Shown here piece by piece: positions 25,782-33,962 of a DNA stretch of 64,000 nucleotides. Each line of letters opens with the position of its first letter. Within the stretch, counting starts at the first letter, position 1. Location: contig JAGOBF010000002.1 in NCBI GenBank assembly GCA_017983515.1, positions 62,001-126,000 of the forward strand. Direction: 5' to 3'. This DNA comes from Promineifilum sp. (lineage in GTDB: Bacteria; Chloroflexota; Anaerolineae; Promineifilales; Promineifilaceae). A model generated the notes under the pieces. The model saw nothing but the letters and a program-made list of their open reading frames with translations. It had not been told where the DNA came from and did not search any database. The position numbers and the translations under genes were made by a program.

Positions 25782-26987
25782 TCAGGTTGAGGTAAGGATG
25801 GATCGCAGGTCCTCGCCGAGCAATTCTTCCAGGTAAGGAGTGACACCCCAGTACGCTTTCAACGCTACGTACTCGTCGATGAGCGCGGCGAGAGGCGGGG
25901 CATTGACCAGGACGGCGCGAATCATCAGGTTTTTGGGTGTATGCTCAACGGCCACGAATTCGAGCACTTCGGCCCGATAGCCCATCAGTCTCAGGATGTG
26001 GGCGCGAAAGGCGTCGGTGAGGACGTCGCCCAGTCGCTCGCGCATGATGCCGTGGCGCATAACGGGTCTGAACGGGTCGGGCGTGTCGGCCGTGGCCAAT
26101 TGCGCTTGCAGGTGATGGTGGCAGCAGGGGGCGCTGAAAATGAATGGGCTGCACCAACGCACCGCCTGGGCCAGGGCCTCATCGGTGGCCGTGTCGCAGG
26201 CGTGGAGGGCCAGCACGATGTCGGGCCTCTCGGCCGGCTCAAAGTCGATGATGCGCCCGGTCACGAATTTGATTTGGTCCCAGCCCAATCGGCCGGCCGT
26301 CTCCTGATGACGTTCCATCAGATGCGCTTTTGTGTCCACGCCGGTCAGCGACGTGGGCAAGCCCTTGACGTCGTTGAAGTAATGATAAGTCGCGAAGGAC
26401 AAAGCGGCGCTGCCGCACCCCAAATCCACGACGCTGAGGGGGCCGGGGCGCAAGGCGTCGATCTCATCTATCTCTTCGACTAAGCGCAGGAACTCGTTGA
26501 TCTGGCGAAATTTGCGCTGCTGGCTGGCGCGAATGCGGCCGTCGGCGGTCATTACGCCGATCTCGGTCAGGAACGGCCGGCCGGTCTCTTCATCCAAAAG
26601 GCTCGGCTTGGCGCGATTGTGCGCCATGTCCAACTCAATCCGTTTCGCTTCAAGCGGTTGGCGATGGATGATGGGGCGGCCCTTCTTGCTGTATTGTATG
26701 CGAATGGTCTCTTCGGTTGTGGTGGCTTGGATACTTTTGAAGGACGCATCCAGCAGTTCTTTCAACGCTTCTTCGGCCGCCTGGTCATGGTAATTCCTGG
26801 CGAACGTTTGCCTGCCATCGAAAAACGAAAATTGTAGGTAGCGTTGCCCTCTGAGCAGGATCGGCCGAATGGTGACGCGCTGCCAGTGAGCGTGGTCAGG
26901 TTGACGAATGCCCTGGAAAACGGCCTCGACAAAATTCCCGGCGTTCAGGATGACAGCACTTAACAGGGTCTCAGACGAATCGGACAT
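25782..26987 (-). CDS. class I SAM-dependent methyltransferase
   Basis: Residues ~1-140 form a separate N-terminal domain without recognised match. From ~165 a class I methyltransferase is seen with motif I VVDLGCGSAALSFATY. ALHACDTATDEALAQAV and SAPCCHHHLQAQL follow, with clustered His and Cys as in the Methyltransf_32/GSTCD-like family. The substrate may be tRNA/RNA or a small molecule; it cannot be decided. It lies between obgE and the amidohydrolase on the same strand with 30-36 bp gaps. Confidence 0.8.
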   Translation of the reverse strand: MSDSSETLLSAVILNAGNFVEAVFQGIRQPDHAHWQRVTIRPILLRGQRYLQFSFFDGRQTFARNYHDQAAEEALKELLDASFKSIQATTTEETIRIQYSKKGRPIIHRQPLEAKRIELDMAHNRAKPSLLDEETGRPFLTEIGVMTADGRIRASQQRKFRQINEFLRLVEEIDEIDALRPGPLSVVDLGCGSAALSFATYHYFNDVKGLPTSLTGVDTKAHLMERHQETAGRLGWDQIKFVTGRIIDFEPAERPDIVLALHACDTATDEALAQAVRWCSPFIFSAPCCHHHLQAQLATADTPDPFRPVMRHGIMRERLGDVLTDAFRAHILRLMGYRAEVLEFVAVEHTPKNLMIRAVLVNAPPLAALIDEYVALKAYWGVTPYLEELLGEDLRSILTST

Positions 26988-27023
26988 GGGCAGCGTACGT
27001 ATTAGGAGGCAGCGGGCGAAGCC

Positions 27024-28292
27024 CTATTCACCCCATTCCAGTTCCTGATCGCCGATATGGACCGTATCGCCCACCCGGACGCCGGCTTTAGTCAGGGCGT
27101 CGGTGATGCCTGAGCGCATCAGCGTCGTCTGGAAGCGCATGAGGGAGTCGTCAAATTCGAAGTAGGTCATCGCCGCGATCCGTTCGATTTCCTGGCCACT
27201 CACGCGCCAGTCGCCGTTGCTCTCGCGCTTGATCGTGAAGGGCTGTTCTCCGATCGTCGGCCGTATCACGACAGGCTCGTCGGCGGCCGTCGGGACGGTT
27301 CGTGGTGCGGCGTCGGCCATGCGCTTGATCTCGTAGAGCATCGGCTTGACGCCTTCGCCGGTGACGGCCGAGATGCTCATGAAAGGGTAGCCGGCCTTGC
27401 GAATGCCGTCGCGTATCTCTGCCTCGCGCTCGCGCACGTCGGGCAGGTCGAGCTTGTTTAGGACAACGATCTGTGGTTTGACGGCCAACTGGGGATTATA
27501 GAGAGCCAGTTCGTTGTTGAACATCTCCCAGTCGGCCAAAGGATCTTCGGCCATGCCGTCCAGCAGGTGGATGAGCACGCGGGTTCGCTCGATGTGGCGC
27601 AGAAAATCATGACCCAGCCCCACGCCCTCGGAGGCGCCCTCGATGATGCCGGGGATGTCGGCCAGGACGAGCGTCTCGTAGCCGTCGATTGCCGCGACGC
27701 CCAGGTTGGGTTGCAGAGTGGTAAAAGGGTAATCGCCGATCTTGGGCCGGGCAGCGCTGACCACCGACAACAAAGTCGATTTCCCGGCATTAGGCACGCC
27801 GACAACGCCGACGTCGGCGATCAGCTTCAGTTCCAGGGCCAGCCACAATTCCTCGCCCGGTTCGCCGCGTTCGGCGATGCGCGGGGCCTGGTGGCGGCTG
27901 TTGGCGAAATGCTGGTTGCCGCGGCCGCCCTTTCCCCCGGCTAAGATCACGACTTCCTGGTCGGGTTCAATCAGATCGGCCAGAATCTCGCCCGTTTCAG
28001 CATTGCGAACGATGGTGCCGAGCGGCGCTTCCAGGCGCAAGTCTTGACCACTTGCGCCGTTCATCCGCTGCACAGTGCCGTGGGTGCCGTTCTTGGCCCT
28101 ATAATGTTTGTTGCGCTGGAACGTAACCAAACTGTTTAGGTGGCTGGAAACGACGAACACAACGTTACCGCCGCGGCCGCCGTCTCCCCCATCCGGCCCC
28201 CCCTGGCGCACATACTTTTCGCGTCGAAAGCTGATCATGCCGTCGCCGCCGTCGCCGCTGCGGACGTGAATTTTTGCCTCATCGTAGAACAT
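27024..28292 (-). CDS. obgE: GTPase ObgE/CgtA
   Basis: A ribosome-associated GTPase involved in 50S assembly and stress control. The N-terminal glycine-rich Obg fold (residues 1-160; GDGGDGMISFRREKYV, GGPDGGDGGRGGNVVF) precedes the G domain. That domain has G1 GVPNAGKSTLLS, G3 DIPGIIEGASEGVGLG and G4 NKLDLPD. The C-terminal OCT domain is at about 350-422. At 422 residues this is the three-domain Gram-positive/Chloroflexota type. It is preceded by the DUF177 gene, with 23 bp between. Confidence 0.96.
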   Translation of the reverse strand: MFYDEAKIHVRSGDGGDGMISFRREKYVRQGGPDGGDGGRGGNVVFVVSSHLNSLVTFQRNKHYRAKNGTHGTVQRMNGASGQDLRLEAPLGTIVRNAETGEILADLIEPDQEVVILAGGKGGRGNQHFANSRHQAPRIAERGEPGEELWLALELKLIADVGVVGVPNAGKSTLLSVVSAARPKIGDYPFTTLQPNLGVAAIDGYETLVLADIPGIIEGASEGVGLGHDFLRHIERTRVLIHLLDGMAEDPLADWEMFNNELALYNPQLAVKPQIVVLNKLDLPDVREREAEIRDGIRKAGYPFMSISAVTGEGVKPMLYEIKRMADAAPRTVPTAADEPVVIRPTIGEQPFTIKRESNGDWRVSGQEIERIAAMTYFEFDDSLMRFQTTLMRSGITDALTKAGVRVGDTVHIGDQELEWGE

Positions 28293-28315
28293 AAAGGGTT
28301 AATCAATCTCCGAAA

Positions 28316-28837
28316 TTAATCGCCGGGGCGGTCACTCTTTAGCAGGGATTCCAGCAGGGCGAAGCGCGGGTCGATGTCCAGCGGCGGACAGCCGCACTCG
28401 CCCTGATTTAGATTAGTCCCGCACACCTGACACAAGCCCTGGCAATCCGGCCGGCACAGCACCTTGATGGGCAAGCTCAGCAGGCTTAGCTCGCGCACCA
28501 GCGGCGCGAGATCGATCATACCGTCGTCGCCCACCCGATGTTCGCCCGGCGGCGCGATGTGGGGCGGGTAATAGAACAGCTCGTCGAGCGTGATTTGAAC
28601 CGGCACAGTAGCCTCTTCGAGACAGCGAACGCACTCCAGGCTCATCGAGCTTTCGAGCTGACCCTGAATGTAAATCCCTTCGGTCGTCCGCGTGGCTGTG
28701 ATGACGCCCACCAGAGGCGTCAGGATGACATCTTCACTCAGCTGGATGCTGGGATAGTCGAGTTCAATGTGCCGGATGGTGCCGTAGTCTGCCTCTAATA
28801 GAAAACCGAAATTAAAGCGCAGGCGTGATAATTTCAT
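28316..28837 (-). CDS. DUF177 / YceD family protein
   Basis: A 173-residue YceD-like protein, linked in other bacteria to 23S rRNA and ribosomal protein L32 supply. A central CVRCLEE motif and a C-terminal Cys cluster (CRPDCQGLCQVCGTNLNQGECGCP) suggest a bound metal. In many genomes the next gene is rpmF (L32); here it is followed by obgE instead, so the usual partner has been separated. A TATAAT box at 28876-28871 on the minus strand provides a likely promoter. Confidence 0.82.
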   Translation of the reverse strand: MKLSRLRFNFGFLLEADYGTIRHIELDYPSIQLSEDVILTPLVGVITATRTTEGIYIQGQLESSMSLECVRCLEEATVPVQITLDELFYYPPHIAPPGEHRVGDDGMIDLAPLVRELSLLSLPIKVLCRPDCQGLCQVCGTNLNQGECGCPPLDIDPRFALLESLLKSDRPGD

Positions 28838-28921
28838 GTTACACCTTCCAACTTGATGGGATAGAATGGGATTATAGCATAGCCGCCCGATTATGGGCAG
28901 ACGCTAGGCAAGGTATCAGTT

Positions 28922-29560
28922 ATGGTTAAGATTCACGCTCCGCGACTTCTGGTCGCCACGCACAACAAAGGGAAGTTGGGGGAATATATCGACATCTTGA
29001 CCGAGCGTTGGTCAGATTTGCTGACGCTGGATGAGGCGGACATTGTCGAAGATGTTCCGGAGACGGGTAGCACGTTTTTGGAAAACGCGACTCTGAAGGC
29101 CGTCGCTTACTCTCGTCAGGCGAATCTGTATACGCTGGCGGATGATTCAGGGCTGGAGGTCGACGCATTGGGGGGGCGGCCGGGCGTCCTGACCGCCCGG
29201 TTTGGAGGCCCCGGCCTTTCCCCGGCCGACAGGTATCGGCTACTGCTCGCGGCGTTGGCCGGCGTGCCCGATGCGCAACGTGGGGCGCGTTTTCGCTGTG
29301 CGATCGTACTGGCGGGGCCGGATGGGACCATCCTGGGCACGGCCGAAGGGGTGTGTGAAGGTGTCATCGCGCTGGCGCCGTCGGGAATGGGGGGCTTTGG
29401 CTACGACCCCATCTTCTACTTGCCCGACCACGGCCTGACGATGGCCGAGCTGCCGGCCGTCGAGAAACATCTGATCAGCCACCGCGGCCGGGCCGTCCGG
29501 GCCATCCAACCGCTCCTGGAACAACTGTGGACTGGCTCGGCATCGACTGGAGGTAATTGA
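28922..29560 (+). CDS. rdgB: non-canonical purine NTP pyrophosphatase (Ham1/RdgB)
   Basis: Hydrolyses dITP, dXTP and ITP to monophosphates, keeping deaminated purines out of nucleic acids. The N-terminal LLVATHNKGKLGEY contains the substrate-binding S/T-x-N-x-x-K signature. DDSGLEVDALGGRPGVLTARFGG includes the catalytic Asp, and GFGYDPIFYLPD and SHRGRAV are the C-terminal signatures. Its 212 residues are standard. Divergent from the DUF177 gene. Confidence 0.94.
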   Translation: MVKIHAPRLLVATHNKGKLGEYIDILTERWSDLLTLDEADIVEDVPETGSTFLENATLKAVAYSRQANLYTLADDSGLEVDALGGRPGVLTARFGGPGLSPADRYRLLLAALAGVPDAQRGARFRCAIVLAGPDGTILGTAEGVCEGVIALAPSGMGGFGYDPIFYLPDHGLTMAELPAVEKHLISHRGRAVRAIQPLLEQLWTGSASTGGN

Positions 29561-29561
29561 T

Positions 29562-30338
29562 CTAGAGGTCAGAGGCGGCGTTCAATTCGCTTAGGAAGTC
29601 GATCAGGAGATTCTTGATCGCCTCCGTGCGTTCGACCATCGTGAAGTGACCGCATCCTTCCAGAGTCGCCATCCGTCCATTCGGTAGGCCGGCGGCCAGC
29701 GATTCCGAATACCGCAGCGGGGTCATGCGATCCAGCGTCCCGGCCACGACGAGCGCCGGGCTGGCAATGGACGCTACTTCTGCGCGCAAATCAAAGCGAT
29801 TGCAAGCCAAAAAGTCGCCGTAGGTCGTCGTTCCTCCCGTCTCCAGGACTTGCCGATGGATGGTGTCTCGCTGGGCCGGCGTGGCCTCGATTAGGGCATT
29901 GGCGGCGATCCACGAGGCGACCACGCTGAGAGAATTGACCGAGCCGGTCAATATCGCGTCCGATACCGGCATGCGGGCGGCCGCGCCCAGCAGGAAAAGC
30001 CCGCCCAAATCGACGGCCGCACGGTGGGCAATACTCAGGGCAACGGCACTACCCATCGAGTGGCCGACCAGCACGGCGCGGGAGAGCGCTTGGGCGACGA
30101 TAAAATGTTCGACAACCTGAGCATACTGTTCAATCGACCGCCGGCCCGGTGGGAGCGATGCGCCGTGGCCCGGCAGATCGAGGGCAATGCTGTGAATGTT
30201 CGACAAATTAGTTAGTGTTGAGGGCCATACGGCAGAGGAACTCGCCGCGCCATGAATGAACAAGACGGCCGGGTCGAGAACCTGACTGTTGTTCTGGGTG
30301 AAAAATATGCTCTCTCCCCCTATAACTATAGTTGGCAT
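29562..30338 (-). CDS. alpha/beta hydrolase fold protein
   Basis: A 258-residue alpha/beta hydrolase: oxyanion region FIHGAASSSAVW, nucleophile elbow LVGHSMGSAVAL (Ser), acid in VVAGTLDRMTPL and catalytic His in GCGHFTMVE. The substrate is unknown. The start was placed at the Met at 30338 (MPTIVIGG) because the fold begins there and a TATAAT box at 30351-30346 ends only 7 bp before it. The longer ORF from 30383 would run through that promoter. If this is right, the mRNA is leaderless. Confidence 0.82.
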   Translation of the reverse strand: MPTIVIGGESIFFTQNNSQVLDPAVLFIHGAASSSAVWPSTLTNLSNIHSIALDLPGHGASLPPGRRSIEQYAQVVEHFIVAQALSRAVLVGHSMGSAVALSIAHRAAVDLGGLFLLGAAARMPVSDAILTGSVNSLSVVASWIAANALIEATPAQRDTIHRQVLETGGTTTYGDFLACNRFDLRAEVASIASPALVVAGTLDRMTPLRYSESLAAGLPNGRMATLEGCGHFTMVERTEAIKNLLIDFLSELNAASDL

Positions 30339-30345
30339 GAGAGAT

Positions 30346-30351
30346 ATTATA
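30346..30351 (-). promoter_or_regulatory. -10 box for the alpha/beta hydrolase gene
   Basis: Perfect minus-strand TATAAT, 7 bp upstream of the ATG at 30338. The -35 position has no clear match. The short distance implies a leaderless transcript. Confidence 0.35.
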
Positions 30352-30356
30352 GCTGG

Positions 30357-30384
30357 TTGCCGCCCGATAGCGTGCTGATACAAT
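30357..30384 (+). promoter_or_regulatory. promoter of the murA-type gene
   Basis: TTGCCG at 30357-30362 and TACAAT at 30379-30384 with a 16-bp spacer. The -10 box lies 41 bp upstream of the ATG at 30426. Confidence 0.5.
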
Positions 30385-30425
30385 GATACAGTGCCGGCTT
30401 TGCTGCCCCGGCCGAATACAAATCC

Positions 30426-31721
30426 ATGAGCAAATTCATAATCGAAGGGGGTCGGGCGCTGAGTGGTGAAGTAACCGTCAGCGGCAATAAAAACGCGGCC
30501 CTCAAACTCCTGCCGGCTTGCTTACTGACCGATGAGCCGGTGATCTTGCATAATATTCCCACCATTCGTGACGTTCAGAACACGATTCTCGTCCTGCGCG
30601 ACCTAGGCGTCGACGTGACCGATCTGGGTCGCGGCAGTTGGCGTATCCACGCTCGCCATGTAGAGAAGGTCGAGTTGGACCCCGCCCTGGCGGCGCGCAC
30701 GCGGGCCTCTTTTGTCTTCGCCGGGCCGATGTTGGCGCGGATGGGGCGGGTTGTCTTGCCCATTCCCGGCGGCGATGTCATCGGCGGCCGTCCGCTGGAC
30801 ACCCACGTCCAGGCCCTGACCGCGCTGGGGGCAAGCGTGAGCATGAGCCAACGGGGTGTTTTTGAAATGGCCGCCCCCCGGCTACGGGGTGCCGGGCATC
30901 TCCTCCTGGCTGAAGCCAGTGTGACCGCCACCGAGAACGCGGTAATGGCCGCCGTGTTGGCCAAAGGCGATACGATCATCAGCAATGCTGCCTGCGAGCC
31001 TCACGTGCGCGATCTGTGTGACTTCCTGAACAGCATGGGGGGCGAGATCGAGGGCATCGGCAGCAATCGGCTGACGATTCGCGGCGTGGACAAGCTACAT
31101 GGAACCGAGTTTCGCATCGGCTCTGACTTCATGGAAGTGGGTAGCTTCATCGGAGCGGCGGCCGTGACGGGGGGCGAGGTGCGCATCCGCGATGCTCAGC
31201 CGCGCAATCTGGGCATGATTCGCCTGGTCTACAAGCGGTTCGGCGTGCATTGGCAGGATGACGGCGAGGACATCATCGTGCCCGGCAATCAGGAGATGAT
31301 GATTCATGAGGGGCTGGGCGGCCGTATCCCGGAGATCAAGCCGTTGCCCTGGCCGGGGTTTCCACCAGACCTGATGAGCATCGCCGTCGTCCTGGGAACT
31401 CAGGCCGCCGGGTCCGTCTTGCTCCACGACTGGATGTACGAAAGCCGTTTCTTTTTCGTCGATCATCTGACGTTTATGGGCGCGCGCGTCGTGTTGTGTG
31501 ACCCGCACCGTGTGCTGGTGCAGGGGCCGTGCAAGCTGTTCGCCAACCCGGCCGGCGTGCCCAGCCCCGACATTAGGGCCGGCATGGCGATGGTGCTGGC
31601 CGCTCTTTGCGCGCGCGGCACCAGTACCATTCACAACATTCAACAGATCGACCGCGGCTACGAGCAGATCGAAAATAAATTGCGTGGGCTAGGGGCTCAG
31701 ATTGTTCGCGAAGACGATTAG
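30426..31721 (+). CDS. murA: UDP-N-acetylglucosamine 1-carboxyvinyltransferase (MurA-type, active-site Cys replaced by Asp)
   Basis: First committed step of peptidoglycan synthesis: enolpyruvyl transfer from PEP to UDP-GlcNAc. The N-terminal GEVTVSGNKNAALKLLPA holds the conserved Lys-Asn, IGGRPLDTH the conserved Arg, and the C-terminal QIDRGYEQIENKLRGLGA is a strong match. The catalytic-loop Cys (position 115 in E. coli) reads Asp here (IPGGDVIGGRP, codon GAT), a change known from fosfomycin-resistant MurA of Chlamydia and mycobacteria. Some blocks differ from the norm (DFMEVGSFIGAA for the usual DRIEAGT), so a divergent paralogue is possible. 431 residues, normal. Confidence 0.88.
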   Translation: MSKFIIEGGRALSGEVTVSGNKNAALKLLPACLLTDEPVILHNIPTIRDVQNTILVLRDLGVDVTDLGRGSWRIHARHVEKVELDPALAARTRASFVFAGPMLARMGRVVLPIPGGDVIGGRPLDTHVQALTALGASVSMSQRGVFEMAAPRLRGAGHLLLAEASVTATENAVMAAVLAKGDTIISNAACEPHVRDLCDFLNSMGGEIEGIGSNRLTIRGVDKLHGTEFRIGSDFMEVGSFIGAAAVTGGEVRIRDAQPRNLGMIRLVYKRFGVHWQDDGEDIIVPGNQEMMIHEGLGGRIPEIKPLPWPGFPPDLMSIAVVLGTQAAGSVLLHDWMYESRFFFVDHLTFMGARVVLCDPHRVLVQGPCKLFANPAGVPSPDIRAGMAMVLAALCARGTSTIHNIQQIDRGYEQIENKLRGLGAQIVREDD

Positions 31722-31793
31722 TACGGTCTTTGATGAGAAAATTCCGCTAACTGCCCGGAAATCGGCCAACCGGCCGGCGTAGCAAGGGTCAAT

Positions 31794-31823
31794 TTGACCT
31801 TGAGACTAGAATTACGCTATAAT
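31794..31823 (+). promoter_or_regulatory. promoter of the rpmH operon
   Basis: TTGACC at 31794-31799 and a perfect TATAAT at 31818-31823, spacer 18 bp. Transcription would start near 31830, giving a leader of about 95 nt before rpmH. Confidence 0.65.
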
Positions 31824-31830
31824 GTAGCAT

Positions 31831-31913
31831 TGCTTCCCCTGCATTCCGGCGAAGCATTTGGACACGTTTCAATCAGTTAGTTTGAGACACAGGGCGTATC
31901 GCCCTGTTTTTTT
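31831..31913 (+). terminator. structured rpmH leader ending in an intrinsic terminator (possible attenuator)
   Basis: Three hairpins follow the promoter: 31831-31836/31851-31856 (6 bp), 31866-31872/31882-31888 (7 bp, one wobble) and 31890-31896/31900-31906 (7 bp, perfect, 3-nt loop). The last is followed at once by seven T (31907-31913), i.e. a complete intrinsic terminator, only 12 nt before the rpmH ATG and inside its own leader. The segment 31837-31841 (CCCTG) could pair with 31890-31894 and open the terminator. This suggests conditional termination; it could also serve to stop read-through from murA. Confidence 0.6.
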
Positions 31914-31925
31914 GGAGAGAATAAG

Positions 31926-32150
31926 ATGACTAAACGTACCTATCAACCAAAAATTCGCCGTCGTATGCGCGTGCACGGATTCCGTTCGCGAATGGGGACT
32001 AAGGGTGGCCAGAAGGTTCTCAAGCGGCGTCGCGCCCACGGCCGCCGGGTGCTGTCGGTTAGCATGAACAGCCACGTCAAGCGCGTGAACTGGAACGGCA
32101 CCTCCGCCACGGCTTACCGTTCGGTCAAGCGCTATGGCGGCGGAAAATAA
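31926..32150 (+). CDS. rpmH: 50S ribosomal protein L34 with C-terminal extension
   Basis: Residues 1-45 ([35 protein letters not shown]) are the complete basic L34 core, which binds 23S rRNA. L34 is normally 44-50 residues; here a further ~29 residues ([13 protein letters not shown] to GGGK) follow in frame, still basic, and may contact rRNA. The GGAGAG ribosome site directly follows the T-run of the leader terminator. First gene of the conserved rpmH-rnpA-yidD-yidC-jag operon usually found near oriC. Confidence 0.92.
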   Translation: MTKRTYQPKIRRRMRVHGFRSRMGTKGGQKVLKRRRAHGRRVLSVSMNSHVKRVNWNGTSATAYRSVKRYGGGK

Positions 32151-32184
32151 TTCGCCTCATAGTAACGTGATCCCTACATGACAT

Positions 32185-32571
32185 ATGTTGCCGCCTCACT
32201 CTCGCCTGCGTCGCTCGGCCGATATCGGTCTGGTGCGGCAGCAGGGGCAACGCTGGCGGCATCCATTACTCATTCTGTTCGTTTACACGCAGCCACCGGA
32301 CACAAAGTCGGTCAGCCGGTTTGCGGTGGCCGTCGGCCGCCATATCGGTCAGGCCACCCGGCGCAATCGCATCAAACGCAGAGTGCGCGAGATAGTGCGC
32401 CTGCAATTGGGCCGGCTGGGGCCGGGGTACGATTGCCTCATCGTCGTCCGAGCCGGTGCGGTGCAAGCTAACTACAGCGAATTGGAAGCGGCGTTACACC
32501 AGCTCTTAATTCGCAGTGGGGTAATGAATGGCGACTCGAACGTAGCTGAGGGTGTAGAATCTCTATTGTGA
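32185..32571 (+). CDS. rnpA: ribonuclease P protein component
   Basis: Basic protein subunit of RNase P, which removes 5' leaders of pre-tRNAs. The signature [14 protein letters not shown] (RNR motif region, about residues 54-67) and an N-terminal [17 protein letters not shown] block match the family. 128 residues, normal. Canonical position after rpmH; its stop overlaps the yidD GTG start by 4 bp. Confidence 0.93.
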   Translation: MLPPHSRLRRSADIGLVRQQGQRWRHPLLILFVYTQPPDTKSVSRFAVAVGRHIGQATRRNRIKRRVREIVRLQLGRLGPGYDCLIVVRAGAVQANYSELEAALHQLLIRSGVMNGDSNVAEGVESLL

Positions 32572-32777
32572 AACAAGTCGCGTTAATACTCATTAAGCTA
32601 TACCAGAAGACGATCTCGCGGGTACTTCCGCCAAGTTGCCGGTTTACGCCGTCGTGCTCTGTTTATGGATATCAGGCAATTGAGAAATATGGGTTTATCA
32701 AAGGCGGCTGGATGGCTGTCAAACGAATCAGCCGGTGCCACCCCTTTAACCCCGGCGGCTATGATCCGGTTCCGTGA
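32568..32777 (+). CDS. yidD: membrane protein insertion efficiency factor YidD
   Basis: A small protein that assists YidC/Sec-dependent insertion. The family signature is complete: [59 protein letters not shown] (three Cys, HPF/GGYDPVP). 69 residues, starting with GTG inside the rnpA stop (GTGA). Confidence 0.94.
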   Translation: MKQVALILIKLYQKTISRVLPPSCRFTPSCSVYGYQAIEKYGFIKGGWMAVKRISRCHPFNPGGYDPVP

Positions 32778-32789
32778 CGGAGGTGTTCC

Positions 32790-33944
32790 TTGCAACGAAT
32801 GAGTTGGCCGCTAAGGCGGTCCGCATTTTGGCTGCTTATTATGGTAGTCGGGGTCTTATCATTGAGCGCCTGTGGGGGGCGAATTGCCAATACGAACTGG
32901 GCCGGCCTTTCAACCGACGGCAGCTGGGTCTATGTGGCATTTGGCCCGCGCGTGCTGGCCTATAATCCCGACACACAGTCCCAGAGCTGGATTTTTCCCG
33001 CTGAGGATGGCGCTGTTCAATTTTATTCCGCCCCTTCGGCCGAAGGTGATCGGGTTGTATTTGGCGACTATGGCCGCGCGGGCGGGTTCTTCACGCCCCG
33101 CGTCACGGTTTCGGTCTATGCTGTCGAGAACGTTGAATCCGGCACACCGCGCGAATTGTGGACCAACCCGGAAGCCGCGACAGACAAGATCGTCGCCCCG
33201 CCGCTCCAGGTCGGCGATCAGGTTTTCGTCGGCACGTCGGACAACCACGTGTTGGCGCTGGACGCGGCTGATGGCAGCAAAGAATGGGACTACGAGACCG
33301 GGCACGCCATTTGGGGACAACCCTCATTTCGCGACGGCATACTCTACGTCAGCTCAATGGACAGGTCGGTATATGCGCTGGATGCTGCGACAGGTGATCT
33401 CATCTGGGAAACCCTCTTGGAGGGCGCGCTGCCCAGCCGGCCGGTGGTGGGGGATGACCTGATCTACGTATCCAGTTTTGACGGCAACGTCCACGCGCTG
33501 GATATCGCATCGGGTGACGTTCGATGGTCGGCGCCGGCGGCCGATTGGGTGTGGGGCGCCCCCGCTCTGGCGAATGGTGCCATTTACTATAGTGACATCC
33601 AGGGCAACGTTTACGCCGCTGATGCCGAGACCGGCGAGCAGAGGTGGACGCAGTCTACCGGTGTGCGCGTTCAGTCTACGCCCGTCATCGTGGGCGATAT
33701 GCTCTACATCGCCTCTCAGACGGGCGGCGAAACGCCGGCCGGCTCGCTGACCGCCTACTCGCTGACGGACGGCACGATGAAATGGACACAACCCACCGCC
33801 GTTCCCCTTTTGGCGACGCCGGTTGTGGTGGGCGATGATACTATTGTGGTGGGGTTGCAGAACGCGGACGCCCTGCTTATCGGATTCGACCTGGCGACGG
33901 GCCAGGAACTCTGGCGCTATTCGCTGCCAGAGAGTGCTAATTGA
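32790..33944 (+). CDS. PQQ-like beta-propeller lipoprotein (BamB-like)
   Basis: The signal peptide ends in a lipobox (FWLLIMVVGVLSLSAC, Cys at about residue 29), so it is a lipoprotein on the outer face of the membrane. The rest consists of PQQ-type repeats, each with an ALDAADGSKEWDYETG-like core (for example VYALDAATGDLIWETLL, VHALDIASGDVRWS, VYAADAETGEQRWTQ), giving a beta-propeller as in BamB. The TTG start at 32790 has GGAGG at the right distance; the alternative ATG is at 32799. Its place between yidD and yidC suggests a link to membrane protein insertion, but BamB partners (BamA) are not expected in a single-membrane cell. Confidence 0.85.
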   Translation: MQRMSWPLRRSAFWLLIMVVGVLSLSACGGRIANTNWAGLSTDGSWVYVAFGPRVLAYNPDTQSQSWIFPAEDGAVQFYSAPSAEGDRVVFGDYGRAGGFFTPRVTVSVYAVENVESGTPRELWTNPEAATDKIVAPPLQVGDQVFVGTSDNHVLALDAADGSKEWDYETGHAIWGQPSFRDGILYVSSMDRSVYALDAATGDLIWETLLEGALPSRPVVGDDLIYVSSFDGNVHALDIASGDVRWSAPAADWVWGAPALANGAIYYSDIQGNVYAADAETGEQRWTQSTGVRVQSTPVIVGDMLYIASQTGGETPAGSLTAYSLTDGTMKWTQPTAVPLLATPVVVGDDTIVVGLQNADALLIGFDLATGQELWRYSLPESAN

Positions 33945-33962
33945 TCGCGAGGGAAAGCCGCC

